A DNA stretch of 34,580 nucleotides from the NCBI GenBank assembly GCA_018222915.1, contig JAAEZI010000012.1, positions 1 to 34,580 of the forward strand. The letters are read 5' to 3'. Shown in pieces: positions 16,711-26,220 of this stretch (the first letter of the stretch is position 1; each line of letters begins with the position of its first letter). The DNA comes from Algicola sp. GTDB taxonomy: Bacteria > Bacteroidota > Bacteroidia > Flavobacteriales > Flavobacteriaceae. The translations under genes and the position numbers were made by a program. Below the pieces are notes generated by a model. That model saw only the letters and a list, made by a program, of their open reading frames with translations, was not told the origin of the DNA and ran no database searches.

Positions 16711-19700
16711 ATGAAAGAATTTTTACTATTATTTTCAATATTAACCTCTGTATTTGGTTTTTCACAGCAAAAAGAATTCACAATTAGTTGGGAGTCTTCT
16801 AAACTATTTGGAACGGCGTCTTCCCAAATAGAAATTCCGTCGTTTGATAAGAATCATTTTAGTTTTACTAGAAATACAGGGTTGCAATTTTTTGCGCAAT
16901 GGGAAGAGTCGTCATACATTGATGAAAATTCTGTAGAGCTGTCACAAGTCACTTATCAAACTATTGCTGTAGCAGACCTCAAAGAACTACCACTTCAAAA
17001 CTTACCAAAAGCACCAAAAATAACACTTCAAAATGCCATAGAACGCGGGAATATTTCCGCATATTTAGAGATAACGCCAATTATTAAAGATCAAGGGGTT
17101 TATAAAAAAATCACAAGTTTTTCTGTGACCTATCAATATGGGAACAATCCAAATAGGTCTGGCGCATCCACTCAAGAAATTACGAATTCAGTATTAAGAA
17201 CAGGAGATTGGCATAAATTTTATGTAGATAAAACAGGCATCTTTAGACTGAGTAAAAGTTTTTTGAACTCTATTGGCGTAAATACTAATGTAGATCCAAG
17301 AACCATTAAGGTGTATGGTAATGGTGGTAGTATGCTTCCAAAAGCCAACAGCGAGTTTTATCCTTTAGACCTTCAAGAAAATGCGATTCGTTTCGTTGGT
17401 GAATCCGATGGTGTATTTAATGATGACGATTACATATTATTTTATGCTGAGGGACCTACAGGGTACAATGCAGATAGTAATACAAACATCAATGCCTATT
17501 CTGATAAAGCTTATTTCTTTGTGACTACCAATGGCGGTTTTGGAAAACGTATTCAGCCCTTAAATCAGCCAACAGGCGACAGTACCTTGCAAATCGACAC
17601 CTTTCAAGATTATCAGTTTTACGAGGTAGATGAGTTTAATATTGCCAAAATAGGAAGACGATGGTTTGGCGACCGTTTTGATATCGAAAATGAAAAATCC
17701 TATTCCTTTGAATTTCCAAACCTTGTCACTTCTGAACCGGCATCAGTCAAAGTTTTAGTAGCAGGTGTCAGTGAAACAGCAGGATCTAATATGCAAGTAC
17801 TACTGAATAACAACCTCGTGAGTACGTTGAATTTTAATCCTATCGATGATCCTGTATTAGCATATGGTCGAACGTATAGTGACGATGTCACCTTGAATTC
17901 TGAAACCCTTACAGTCGATTTGGTTTACAACAATAATGGCAATCCTTCTGCACTAGGTTATCTCGACTATATATCTGTTGAAGCCACACGTCAATTAATT
18001 TTTGAAGGCACGCAATTACTTTTTAAAAATAATCAAGTAGCTTCAGAGTCAGGAATTGCTGAGTATACTTTAAGTAATGCTAGCAACGTACAAGAGGTTT
18101 GGGATATTTCAGATAAATACAACGTAAAGACTGTTGTGAATAGCGATCAAAGTCAAACGCTCAGTTTTAAGGATGTGGCTGGATCCCTAAAAACATATAT
18201 CACACTTACGAGTCTTGAATATTTGCAGCCGTCTAGAGATGCCAATACTTCAGTGAGTAACCAAAATATTAAAGGTGAAATTTTCTTAAACAGTCAAGGC
18301 GTTTTCGAGGATATTGATTACATCATTGTGGCACATAATAATTACGTCACTCAAGCAGAGCGTTTAGCGCAAATAAACAGAGAGCAATACAATCTCAATG
18401 TTAAAGTAGTGACCTTAAATGAAATTTATAACGAGTTTAGTTCAGGAAATCAGGACGTAGCTGCTATCAGAAACATGGTGAAATATGTGTATGATAATGC
18501 TAGTAGTCCAGGTAGGCGTCTAAAGTATTTATGTTTATTTGGTGATGCTTCATACGATTATAAGAATAGAATTTCAAATAACACGAATATTGTACCGATT
18601 TGGAATTCTGTTGAAAGTTTTAGTTTAACGTCTTCATTTATATCAGATGATTTCTACGGTTTCATGGACGAAAATGAAGGGAATGTCAATAATGGTAGGC
18701 TCGATATAGCCGTTGGACGGATTTTGGCAAACTCACCGCAGCAGGCAAAAGAATTGGTGGATAAAATTGAAGGATATTATGCTGCGGAAGCTTTTGGAAG
18801 TTGGAGAAATAATTTTTTGACGATTTCGGATGATGTGGACGAAGCCTGGGAAAAAGTACTACAAAATACAACGGATGCTATTGGCAATGAAGTTACCGAT
18901 GAAAAACCATTTATGAATGTGGTGAAGATTCATTCTGATGCATTTCAACAAGAATCAACATCCAGTGGCGAGCGTTTTCCAAAAGTCAACAAAGCTGTTA
19001 AAGATGCGTTAGATGTTGGAGCTCTTGTCGTTAATTATTTTGGTCACGGAGGTGAAGATGGTCTGGCTGCTGAACGAATTTTCACAAAAGTCGATGCTCA
19101 AGATGTTCGGAATTTATGTAAGTTCTCCTTATTTGTGACAGTAACGTGTGAGTATACTAAATTCGATAACCCACAACGTCCGACAGCTGGTGAGTATACA
19201 TATTGGAACAAAGAAGGAGGTGCGATATCACTCATCACAACGACCAGACAAATTTTTGTTACTGTTGGCGTATCGATTAATGAAAAACTGGGTGAATTCT
19301 TATTCAACTTCGGAACTAATGAGAGTATTAGTATGGCCGAAGCCTTGCGTTTAACGAAAAATGATCCTTCCATTGTAGGGATTAACCAAAGGTCTTTGGT
19401 GTTTTATATTGGAGATCCAGCCATGAAATTAGCGTTTGCGAAACCAGAAGTTCGATTAACGAAAGTCAACGATGTGAATTTAAGTGAATTCAATGAACCA
19501 ATTAAAGCATTAGATAGAGTTAAATTATCAGGACAAGTTTACGACACAGCCGGAAATTTCTTAGATAATTATAATGGGATCTTAACCGCTACTGTCTTTG
19601 ATAAAGAAATCGACAGACAAACCTTAGGTAATAATGGTGTGACGGAGAACGGCTCCTTAATAATTTTAAATTTCAAAACCTTAGGCGAAACCTTATTTAA

Positions 19701-20553
19701 AGGTCAAGCGACAGTAACGAATGGTGAATTTGAATTTGAATTTGTAGTGCCACGTGATTTAGGCATTCCGGTGGGACCAGGAAAGGTGAGTTTCTATTCT
19801 AAACAAAACAATATATTAGATGATAAATCAGGTTCTAATTTTGACCTCCAGTTTGGAGGGATCAATGAAAATGCTGAAGAAGATAACCAAGGTCCTGTCA
19901 TTACGTTATTCATGAATGATGAGAATTTTGTGTCAGGCGGTATCACGAATGAACAGCCAACCTTGCTAGCGAAGCTTCAGGATGAGAATGGGATCAATAC
20001 GGCCAGCGGTATTGGGCATGATATCACTGCCATCATAGATGGTGATGAAACAAATCCTTTTGTTTTAAACGATTATTATCAATCCAATGTTGATGATTAT
20101 CAAAATGGCGAAGTTACCTATCCTTTCAGAGATTTGGAACCAGGATTACATACGTTGACCTTAAAGGCGTGGGATGTATATAACAATGCTTCGGTATCTC
20201 AAATAGAGTTTGTTGTGCGCGATAAAGACGAGGAATTAGTAATTAGTAATGTTTTAAATTACCCGAATCCGTTTATTGATTACACGGAATTTTGGTTCAG
20301 TCACAATAGTTCTGATGTTTTAGACGTTTCAGTACAGATATTCACTGTTTCTGGTAAATTGGTCCGAACTTTAAATGGTCAAACCTCAGGAGGTGGTAAG
20401 GTCACTAGCTCGCTATCTAAGGATATTGTTTGGGATGGTCGCGATGATTTTGGAGACAAAATAGGTAAAGGTGTTTATATTTATAAACTAAAAGTGAGAT
20501 CTAATCGTTTGAATAAACAGGTTGAAAAAATTGAAAAACTTGTCATACTATAA
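16711..20553 (+). CDS. porU: Type IX secretion system sortase PorU
   Basis: A 1280-aa secreted C25-peptidase-fold protein, the T9SS sortase that cleaves C-terminal sorting domains and attaches cargo at the cell surface. A signal peptide is visible (MKEFLLLFSILTSVFGFSQQ). The catalytic dyad fits His779 in NYFGHGGEDG and Cys813 in VTVTCEYT. The C-terminus (from about 1180, LNYPNPFIDYTEFWF) is itself a type A sorting-domain-like beta sandwich with WDGRDDFGDKIGKGVYIYKLKV. Size agrees with flavobacterial PorU. It is followed after 47 nt by porV, its known partner in the attachment complex. Confidence 0.95.
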   Translation: MKEFLLLFSILTSVFGFSQQKEFTISWESSKLFGTASSQIEIPSFDKNHFSFTRNTGLQFFAQWEESSYIDENSVELSQVTYQTIAVADLKELPLQNLPKAPKITLQNAIERGNISAYLEITPIIKDQGVYKKITSFSVTYQYGNNPNRSGASTQEITNSVLRTGDWHKFYVDKTGIFRLSKSFLNSIGVNTNVDPRTIKVYGNGGSMLPKANSEFYPLDLQENAIRFVGESDGVFNDDDYILFYAEGPTGYNADSNTNINAYSDKAYFFVTTNGGFGKRIQPLNQPTGDSTLQIDTFQDYQFYEVDEFNIAKIGRRWFGDRFDIENEKSYSFEFPNLVTSEPASVKVLVAGVSETAGSNMQVLLNNNLVSTLNFNPIDDPVLAYGRTYSDDVTLNSETLTVDLVYNNNGNPSALGYLDYISVEATRQLIFEGTQLLFKNNQVASESGIAEYTLSNASNVQEVWDISDKYNVKTVVNSDQSQTLSFKDVAGSLKTYITLTSLEYLQPSRDANTSVSNQNIKGEIFLNSQGVFEDIDYIIVAHNNYVTQAERLAQINREQYNLNVKVVTLNEIYNEFSSGNQDVAAIRNMVKYVYDNASSPGRRLKYLCLFGDASYDYKNRISNNTNIVPIWNSVESFSLTSSFISDDFYGFMDENEGNVNNGRLDIAVGRILANSPQQAKELVDKIEGYYAAEAFGSWRNNFLTISDDVDEAWEKVLQNTTDAIGNEVTDEKPFMNVVKIHSDAFQQESTSSGERFPKVNKAVKDALDVGALVVNYFGHGGEDGLAAERIFTKVDAQDVRNLCKFSLFVTVTCEYTKFDNPQRPTAGEYTYWNKEGGAISLITTTRQIFVTVGVSINEKLGEFLFNFGTNESISMAEALRLTKNDPSIVGINQRSLVFYIGDPAMKLAFAKPEVRLTKVNDVNLSEFNEPIKALDRVKLSGQVYDTAGNFLDNYNGILTATVFDKEIDRQTLGNNGVTENGSLIILNFKTLGETLFKGQATVTNGEFEFEFVVPRDLGIPVGPGKVSFYSKQNNILDDKSGSNFDLQFGGINENAEEDNQGPVITLFMNDENFVSGGITNEQPTLLAKLQDENGINTASGIGHDITAIIDGDETNPFVLNDYYQSNVDDYQNGEVTYPFRDLEPGLHTLTLKAWDVYNNASVSQIEFVVRDKDEELVISNVLNYPNPFIDYTEFWFSHNSSDVLDVSVQIFTVSGKLVRTLNGQTSGGGKVTSSLSKDIVWDGRDDFGDKIGKGVYIYKLKVRSNRLNKQVEKIEKLVIL

Positions 20554-20569
20554 TAAAAATTTATATTTG
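20540..20569 (+). promoter_or_regulatory. Promoter of porV inside the porU 3' end
   Basis: TTG (20540-20542) and a perfect TATATTTG (20562-20569) with a 19-nt spacer. The -33 element lies in the last codons of porU. The porV ATG follows about 31 nt downstream, so porV can be expressed independently of porU. Confidence 0.7.
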
Positions 20570-20600
20570 CTTAATATAATCTCTGCAGCTATGCATTGAT

Positions 20601-21848
20601 ATGAACATGAAATTACATATGAAAAAATACATTTTAGCCCTAATTGCACTTACAGTATTTAACCTTAGTAATGCTCAAGAAACAATCACATTTCCAAATC
20701 AGTCAACAGTTATAACCACTGGTGTGCCTTTTATGTTGATTGCACCTGATGCTAGATCCGCTGGAATGGGAGATATGGGAGTTGCCACATCGGTAGACGC
20801 CTATTCCCAGCAATGGAATGCTGCCAAATACACGTTTTCTGAAGCTAAATCGGGCATCGCTGTGAGTTATACACCATACTTGAGTAAGTTGGTAAATGAC
20901 ATATCTATCGCTTATCTCACATACTTTAACCGTATCGATGAAAGAAGTTCATTTGGTTTTAGCTTTAAATATTTTGGGTTAGGTGAAATAGAAATTCGTC
21001 CTGACGAGTTTTCAGAGCCTTTGATTGAAAAACCGAATGAGTTTACAGTAGATGCGTCCTATTCTTTAAGATTGGCTGATCAATTTGCAATGTCTGTTGC
21101 TTTACGATACTTACGTTCAGACCTAAGAATCCAGGCGGTAGATGCGAATGCAAGTGCTGCTGGGTCTTTTGGTGTAGATATCTCTGGATTTTACCAAAGT
21201 GAAGAAGAAGCCTACAACAGTTTTAATGGTAGAACACGTTTAGGTTTTGCTATTCAAAATTTAGGACCTAAAATTAAATATGATGATGGCGGAAGAGAAA
21301 ACTTTTTACCAACGAACTTGCGAGTAGGAGGTGGCTTCGATTTTATCTTTGACGATTATAATAAACTAGGAATTACGGCTGAGGTAACTAAGCTTTTAGT
21401 GCCAACTCCGCCTGTTTTTGGGTTTGTTGATACCAATGGTGATGGCGAACAAACCGCAGATGATACATCAACACCAGATATTGATGAAAGTGAGCCTACG
21501 ATTATTACAGGTGGACAGTCTAACGATGTTAGTTTCTTGTCGGGTGTTTTTCAATCATTTGGTGATGCTCCAGGAGGTTTTAGTGAAGAATTAAAAGAAT
21601 TTACTTGGGCTTTAGGCGCTGAGTACCTTTACCAAGACTCTTTTGCGTTTAGAGCAGGTTACTTTAATGAAAGTGATGAAAAAGGGGCTAGAAAATTCTT
21701 TGCTCTAGGTGCAGGTTTTAAGTATACAACAATTAATATTGACTTGTCATATTTGTTTTCGGCCTCTAAAATACAGAGTCCGTTAGAAAATACATTGAGA
21801 TTTTCATTGACCTTTAATTTTGGTGATGGAGAATATGATGAATATTAG
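20601..21848 (+). CDS. porV: Type IX secretion outer-membrane protein PorV
   Basis: A 415-aa FadL-like outer-membrane beta-barrel (PorV/LptO) that collects T9SS substrates from the translocon and presents them to PorU. After a signal peptide (LIALTVFNLSNAQ) comes the family start TGVPFMLIAPDARSAGMGDMG and QQWNAAKY, then repeated amphipathic strands ending in an aromatic-terminated strand. In-frame ATGs at 20601, 20607 and 20619 are all possible; 20619 (MKKYILALIAL) gives the most typical signal peptide. A predicted loop holds a calcium-binding-like DTNGDGEQTADD (277-288). Confidence 0.95.
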   Translation: MNMKLHMKKYILALIALTVFNLSNAQETITFPNQSTVITTGVPFMLIAPDARSAGMGDMGVATSVDAYSQQWNAAKYTFSEAKSGIAVSYTPYLSKLVNDISIAYLTYFNRIDERSSFGFSFKYFGLGEIEIRPDEFSEPLIEKPNEFTVDASYSLRLADQFAMSVALRYLRSDLRIQAVDANASAAGSFGVDISGFYQSEEEAYNSFNGRTRLGFAIQNLGPKIKYDDGGRENFLPTNLRVGGGFDFIFDDYNKLGITAEVTKLLVPTPPVFGFVDTNGDGEQTADDTSTPDIDESEPTIITGGQSNDVSFLSGVFQSFGDAPGGFSEELKEFTWALGAEYLYQDSFAFRAGYFNESDEKGARKFFALGAGFKYTTINIDLSYLFSASKIQSPLENTLRFSLTFNFGDGEYDEY

Positions 21849-21870
21849 TAGTCAATAAATAGGATCTTAC

Positions 21871-21903
21871 AAAAAACTATTGTCTGAAAACAATAGTTTT
21901 TTT
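21871..21903 (+). terminator. Terminator of porV
   Basis: AAAACTATTGT pairs with ACAATAGTTTT (11 bp, 6-nt loop), followed by a T-run on the + strand. It lies 22 nt after the porV stop and 18 nt before cdd. Confidence 0.85.
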
Positions 21904-21920
21904 GTCTAAAATAGGTACTG

Positions 21921-22403
21921 ATGAAGCAAGTAAAAATAACATCGGAGTTAACGGTATATGATGATTTTAATGAATTGCCAAATGACATTATATCCCTTAT
22001 GGAAAAAGCGAAAGAGGCACGATTAAAAGCTTACGCACCCTATTCGAAGTTTTTGGTTGGAGCGGCTATTCTATTAGATAATGGAGAAGTGGTTATTGGA
22101 AGCAATCAGGAAAACGCCTCCTACCCATCTGGTTTATGTGCAGAACGAACAGCGATCTACTATGCTGGCGCTAAATTTCCGGAAGCGAAAATTATAAAAA
22201 TGGCTATAACTGCAGGCTCAAAATCTAATGGTACTGAGACACCAATTCCACCTTGTGGTGCCTGTAGACAATCGATTGCCGAATATGAAGTGAAACAAGA
22301 CTTGCCTATCGAAATATATTTCATGGGCACTACAGGAAAGGTGGTAAAATCAAACTCTTTGGCTAATTTATTACCATTAGGCTTCGATAGGAGTTTTCTA
22401 TAA
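21921..22403 (+). CDS. cdd: Cytidine deaminase
   Basis: A 160-aa zinc deaminase that converts cytidine and deoxycytidine to uridine and deoxyuridine in pyrimidine salvage. The zinc and catalytic residues are intact: Cys73-Ala-Glu75 in LCAERTAI, and Cys112 and Cys115 in PPCGACRQ. AYAPYSKFLVGAAI and NQENASYPSG form the substrate pocket. Size fits the homotetrameric class with a short N-terminal extension. The porV terminator precedes it closely, so it probably has a promoter I cannot define or relies on read-through. Confidence 0.95.
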   Translation: MKQVKITSELTVYDDFNELPNDIISLMEKAKEARLKAYAPYSKFLVGAAILLDNGEVVIGSNQENASYPSGLCAERTAIYYAGAKFPEAKIIKMAITAGSKSNGTETPIPPCGACRQSIAEYEVKQDLPIEIYFMGTTGKVVKSNSLANLLPLGFDRSFL

Positions 22404-22457
22404 CGTTTTCGAAAGAAATTTTACGATTTTGGGTTTTTTCATTACTAACTAAAGTGT

Positions 22458-22465
22458 TACTTTTG
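22458..22465 (+). promoter_or_regulatory. Candidate -7 box of the pdhA-E2 operon
   Basis: TACTTTTG fits TAnnTTTG and is 29 nt before the pdhA ATG. A TTTTG upstream is about 26 nt away, longer than ideal, so the -33 element is uncertain. Confidence 0.4.
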
Positions 22466-22493
22466 TTATTCGTTTAAATAATTAACGTTACCA

Positions 22494-23492
22494 ATGCAAA
22501 AAATCACAAAAGAGGTTTACCTCAAATGGTATGAGGATATGTTATTCTGGAGAAAGTTTGAAGACAAACTAGCTGCAGTATATATTCAACAAAAAGTAAG
22601 AGGTTTTCTTCACTTATATAATGGTCAAGAAGCGGTATTGGCAGGAGCCTTACACGCTATGGATTTAACTAAGGATAAGATGATCACGGCTTACAGGAAC
22701 CACGTACAGCCGATAGGAATGGGCGTTGATCCCAAACGCGTCATGGCAGAACTGTATGGAAAGGCAACTGGAACTTCACAAGGTTTAGGAGGATCTATGC
22801 ATATTTTCTCAAAAGAGCATCGTTTCTACGGTGGGCATGGCATTGTGGGCGGACAGATTCCTTTAGGTGCAGGAATAGCTTTTGGCGATAAGTATCATGA
22901 TGTTGACGCTGTGACTATTTGTTGCTTTGGTGATGGTGCTGCTCGTCAAGGATCATTACATGAAACATTTAATTTAGCAATGCTTTGGAACTTACCAGTG
23001 GTATTTGTCTGTGAGAATAATGGTTACGCTATGGGAACGTCAGTAGAGAGAACTGCAAACCACACAGATATTTGGAAACTAGGACTAGGTTATGAAATGC
23101 CTTGTGGACCAGTGGATGGCATGAATCCTATTAAAGTAGCAGAGGCCTTTGATGAAGCCATTCAACGCGCAAGAAAAGGTGGAGGACCAACATTTTTAGA
23201 GGTAAAAACATACCGCTATCGAGGACACTCAATGAGTGATGCTCAGCACTACAGAACAAAGGACGAGGTTGAGGAATACAAAAAAATTGATCCGATTACT
23301 CAGGTTAAGGATATTATTTTAGAGAATAAATATGCTACTGAAGATGAGATCAAAGCTATTGATAAACGTGTCAAGAAATTAGTGAGCGAATGCGAAAAGT
23401 TCGCTGAAGAATCGCCATATCCAGAGAAGAATGTGATGTACGATGCGGTTTATGAGCAAGAAGATTATCCATTTATACAACACAAAATATAA
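22494..23492 (+). CDS. pdhA: Pyruvate dehydrogenase E1 component, alpha subunit
   Basis: A 332-aa thiamine-diphosphate-dependent E1-alpha subunit, which decarboxylates pyruvate together with E1-beta. The TPP motif begins GDGAARQG (from residue 146) and ends with CENNGYAMGT. The phosphorylation-loop-like YRYRGHSMSDAQHYR and the entry motif LYNGQEAVLAG are typical. A glycine-rich GGSMHIFSKEHRFYGGHGIVGGQIPLGAG segment is present but not quoted further. The E2 gene starts four bases after the stop. E1-beta is not in the window and must be encoded elsewhere. Other 2-oxoacid E1-alphas are similar, but the E2 partner supports pyruvate. Confidence 0.93.
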   Translation: MQKITKEVYLKWYEDMLFWRKFEDKLAAVYIQQKVRGFLHLYNGQEAVLAGALHAMDLTKDKMITAYRNHVQPIGMGVDPKRVMAELYGKATGTSQGLGGSMHIFSKEHRFYGGHGIVGGQIPLGAGIAFGDKYHDVDAVTICCFGDGAARQGSLHETFNLAMLWNLPVVFVCENNGYAMGTSVERTANHTDIWKLGLGYEMPCGPVDGMNPIKVAEAFDEAIQRARKGGGPTFLEVKTYRYRGHSMSDAQHYRTKDEVEEYKKIDPITQVKDIILENKYATEDEIKAIDKRVKKLVSECEKFAEESPYPEKNVMYDAVYEQEDYPFIQHKI

Positions 23493-23495
23493 ACT

Positions 23496-25169
23496 ATGGC
23501 AGAAGTAATTAACATGCCGCGTTTGAGCGACACCATGGAAGAAGGCACTGTTGCTGCTTGGTTGAAAAAAGTAGGTGACAAGGTAGAGGAAGGTGATATT
23601 TTAGCTGAAATAGAAACTGACAAAGCAACAATGGAGTTTGAATCCTTTAATGAAGGGACTTTGCTTCATATTGGAATTGAGGAAGGTGAAACAGCTAAAG
23701 TTGATACACTGTTGGCCATTATTGGTGATGAAGGTGAAGACATTTCCGGACTGTTAGATGGCAATACTTCCGAAGCAGAAAAAGAAACATCTCAAGAAGA
23801 TGATATTGAAGAGTCAGCACCTGAGGCTACTGAAGAAAGTAAAGAAACAGATACTGACGACTCTAAATCTTCTGAATCGAACTCAAAAGATGCTGAGATT
23901 CCTGAAGGCGTTACTGTTGTGACGATGCCTAGACTAAGTGATACAATGGAAGAAGGTACAGTGGCTACTTGGCTGAAAAAGGTAGGTGATACTGTTGAAG
24001 AAGGCGATATATTAGCTGAAATTGAAACCGATAAAGCGACGATGGAATTTGAATCGTTTCAATCCGGAACCTTATTGCACGTAGGCTTGGACGAAGGAGA
24101 ATCTGCCAAGGTTGATGCCCTTCTAGCAATCATAGGACCTGAAGGTACCGATGTGTCTAATGTTGCTAAGAACTTTAAAGCTGAAGGTGATTCGTCTACG
24201 AAAGCGGAAAAATCAGAAGCGCCTAAAAAAGAAGCATCCAAATCTGAAGCGCCTCAACCAGCTACTGAAACCAAAAAGGAAACACCTAAAGAAGTAAAGA
24301 CGAGCACGTCTAACGATGGTCGTATCTTTGTATCACCTTTAGCTAAAAAAATGGCTGAAGATAAAGGTATTAACTTATCTCAAGTTAATGGTACAGGAGA
24401 AAATGGTAGAATTGTAAAACGTGATATAGAGAATTTCACTCCAGGAACATCTGCAGCATCTGTTGGGAAATTTGTGCCAACAGGTCAAGAGGATTTTGAA
24501 GAGGTCAATCATTCACAAATGCGTAAAGTGATTGCGAAGCGTTTGGCTGAGTCTAAATTTACGGCACCTCATTATTATTTGAACGTGGAGTTTGATATGG
24601 AAAATGCGATAGCTTTCCGTCAGCAATTTAATTCCATTCCAGATACCAAAATTTCTTATAACGATATGATTGTTAAGGCTTGTGCCTTAGCATTAAAACA
24701 GCATCCACAAGTGAATTCACAGTGGTTTGATGATAAAATGCGCCTGAACCACCACGTTCATATTGGTGTGGCGGTTGCGGTTCCAGATGGTCTGGTAGTG
24801 CCAGTTGTTCGATTTGCCAATGAGCAAACCTTACCGCAAATTGGTGTTGAGGTTAAAGAAATGGCTGGTAAAGCTAGGAATAAAAAATTGACACCTCAAG
24901 AAATGGAAGGTAGTACGTTTACCGTGTCTAATCTAGGTATGTTTGGTATTGATAGTTTTACGTCTATTATCAATCAGCCTAATTCAGCCATACTTTCCGT
25001 AGGAAATATTGTAGAGAAACCGGTTGTTAAGGAAGGGAAAATTGTGGTAGGTCATACCATGAAACTTTGTTTAGCCTGTGATCATAGAACGGTTGATGGT
25101 GCCACAGGTGCTCAATTCCTTCAAACATTGAAAGGCTATATCGAAAACCCAGTGACCATGTTGGTGTAA
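23496..25169 (+). CDS. pdhC: Pyruvate dehydrogenase E2, dihydrolipoamide acetyltransferase
   Basis: A 557-aa core subunit of the pyruvate dehydrogenase complex that transfers acetyl from lipoamide to CoA. In order, it has two nearly identical lipoyl domains, each with ETDKATMEFES (lipoyl lysines Lys43 and Lys180), joined by acidic Glu/Ser/Lys-rich linkers. An E1/E3-binding domain follows (about 278-315, SPLAKKMAEDKGI). The catalytic domain from about 330 ends with DHRTVDGATG (His530). The two lipoyl copies are diverged at DNA level, so the duplication is old. It is downstream of pdhA by three bases and ends in a clear terminator; E3 is not present here. Confidence 0.94.
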   Translation: MAEVINMPRLSDTMEEGTVAAWLKKVGDKVEEGDILAEIETDKATMEFESFNEGTLLHIGIEEGETAKVDTLLAIIGDEGEDISGLLDGNTSEAEKETSQEDDIEESAPEATEESKETDTDDSKSSESNSKDAEIPEGVTVVTMPRLSDTMEEGTVATWLKKVGDTVEEGDILAEIETDKATMEFESFQSGTLLHVGLDEGESAKVDALLAIIGPEGTDVSNVAKNFKAEGDSSTKAEKSEAPKKEASKSEAPQPATETKKETPKEVKTSTSNDGRIFVSPLAKKMAEDKGINLSQVNGTGENGRIVKRDIENFTPGTSAASVGKFVPTGQEDFEEVNHSQMRKVIAKRLAESKFTAPHYYLNVEFDMENAIAFRQQFNSIPDTKISYNDMIVKACALALKQHPQVNSQWFDDKMRLNHHVHIGVAVAVPDGLVVPVVRFANEQTLPQIGVEVKEMAGKARNKKLTPQEMEGSTFTVSNLGMFGIDSFTSIINQPNSAILSVGNIVEKPVVKEGKIVVGHTMKLCLACDHRTVDGATGAQFLQTLKGYIENPVTMLV

Positions 25170-25206
25170 AACGCTTATTTAAATTCTAAAATAGTTTTAA
25201 TATTAG

Positions 25207-25240
25207 AAACCTGAATCTGTAATTTGATTCAGGTTTTTTT
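25207..25240 (+). terminator. Terminator of the pdhA-E2 operon
   Basis: AAACCTGAATC pairs with GATTCAGGTTT across an 8-nt loop, followed by a T-run on the + strand. It lies 38 nt after the E2 stop. Confidence 0.88.
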
Positions 25241-25266
25241 ATCTTTAAAGTCTAAATTTATATCAC

Positions 25267-26220
25267 ATGAGACATATTTTATCATTGCTTGTTTTGTTAC
25301 TCGTATTCAGTTGTAAATCATCAGGTAACAAGGAGTCCAAAACCTCAGAGGTGACAAGTTCAGAAGTCAAAGACTTAGTTGCCTATTTAGCAGCCGATGA
25401 CCGAATGGGAAGAAATACTGGTACATCTGGTATTGATGTATCTGCTACTCTCATTGAAAACCAGATGAAGTCTTATGGTGTCAAACCTTATTTTGGCGAC
25501 AGTTATCGCGATCAATTTAAAGTAAAGGAATTGGATGCGTTTAATGTCGTTGGTTTTATTGAAGGCTCTGATGAAGCACTCAAGGATGAGGTCATTCTTT
25601 TGGGAGCACATTACGATCATATTGGTAAGGGTAAAGTTGTGGATGGTGATTCTATAGCCAATGGCGCTAATGATAATGCAGCTGGTACGAGTGCTGTCAT
25701 GGCAATAGCCAAATATTTCGCCGCCAATAAAAGCAATAAACGAAGTATTATTGTGGCCTTGTTTACGGCAGAAGAAATGGGATTGTTGGGCTCTAAACAT
25801 TTGGCTGAAAGATTAAAGCAAGACGATGTGAATCTCTATACGATGCTTAATTTTGAAATGATTGGTGTGCCTTTTAAGGATCGCGATTATGAGGCTTTTG
25901 TAACAGGCTATGAACTTTCGAATATGGCGGATAAAATAAACGAATATGTTGGAAACAAGCTCATCGGTTATTCTGAAGTGGCTAAAAAGTACAGTTTGTT
26001 TAAACGATCAGATAACTATCCGTTTTACCAACAGTTTAATTTGCCTTGCCAAACTATCTCGTCATGTGATTTGACCAACTTTGATTTTTATCATCATGTC
26101 GATGATGAAATTGATAAATTGGATTATGAATTTATGGCGAATCTGATAAATAAAACCATACCTGCTATTGAAAAAATGAGCCGCACCGCGACTAGAGAAA
26201 TTAAGATGTATGAAGAGTAA
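25267..26220 (+). CDS. M28-family zinc metallopeptidase lipoprotein
   Basis: A 317-aa exported lipoprotein peptidase. The signal peptide ends in lipobox FSC (Cys16). The zinc and catalytic set of family M28 is visible: His115 and Asp117 in GAHYDHIG, Asp136 in GANDNAAGTS, and Glu169-Glu170 in FTAEEMGLLGSKH. A late His lies in YHHVDDEIDKLD. Such enzymes act as aminopeptidases in the periplasm or at the outer membrane, probably trimming peptides for nutrition; the substrate is unknown. Its last 11 bases overlap the next gene in a different frame, so translation is likely coupled. Confidence 0.92.
   Translation: MRHILSLLVLLLVFSCKSSGNKESKTSEVTSSEVKDLVAYLAADDRMGRNTGTSGIDVSATLIENQMKSYGVKPYFGDSYRDQFKVKELDAFNVVGFIEGSDEALKDEVILLGAHYDHIGKGKVVDGDSIANGANDNAAGTSAVMAIAKYFAANKSNKRSIIVALFTAEEMGLLGSKHLAERLKQDDVNLYTMLNFEMIGVPFKDRDYEAFVTGYELSNMADKINEYVGNKLIGYSEVAKKYSLFKRSDNYPFYQQFNLPCQTISSCDLTNFDFYHHVDDEIDKLDYEFMANLINKTIPAIEKMSRTATREIKMYEE

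Noticed and set aside
23496-24150. Tandem repeat of lipoyl-domain coding sequence as a possible assembly duplication
   Set aside because: The two copies differ at many synonymous positions and are separated by a unique linker, so this is a normal two-lipoyl E2.
25387-25800. 137-codon open frame antisense to the M28 peptidase gene
   Set aside because: The sense strand encodes intact metallopeptidase motifs throughout. The antisense translation has no recognisable domain or start context.
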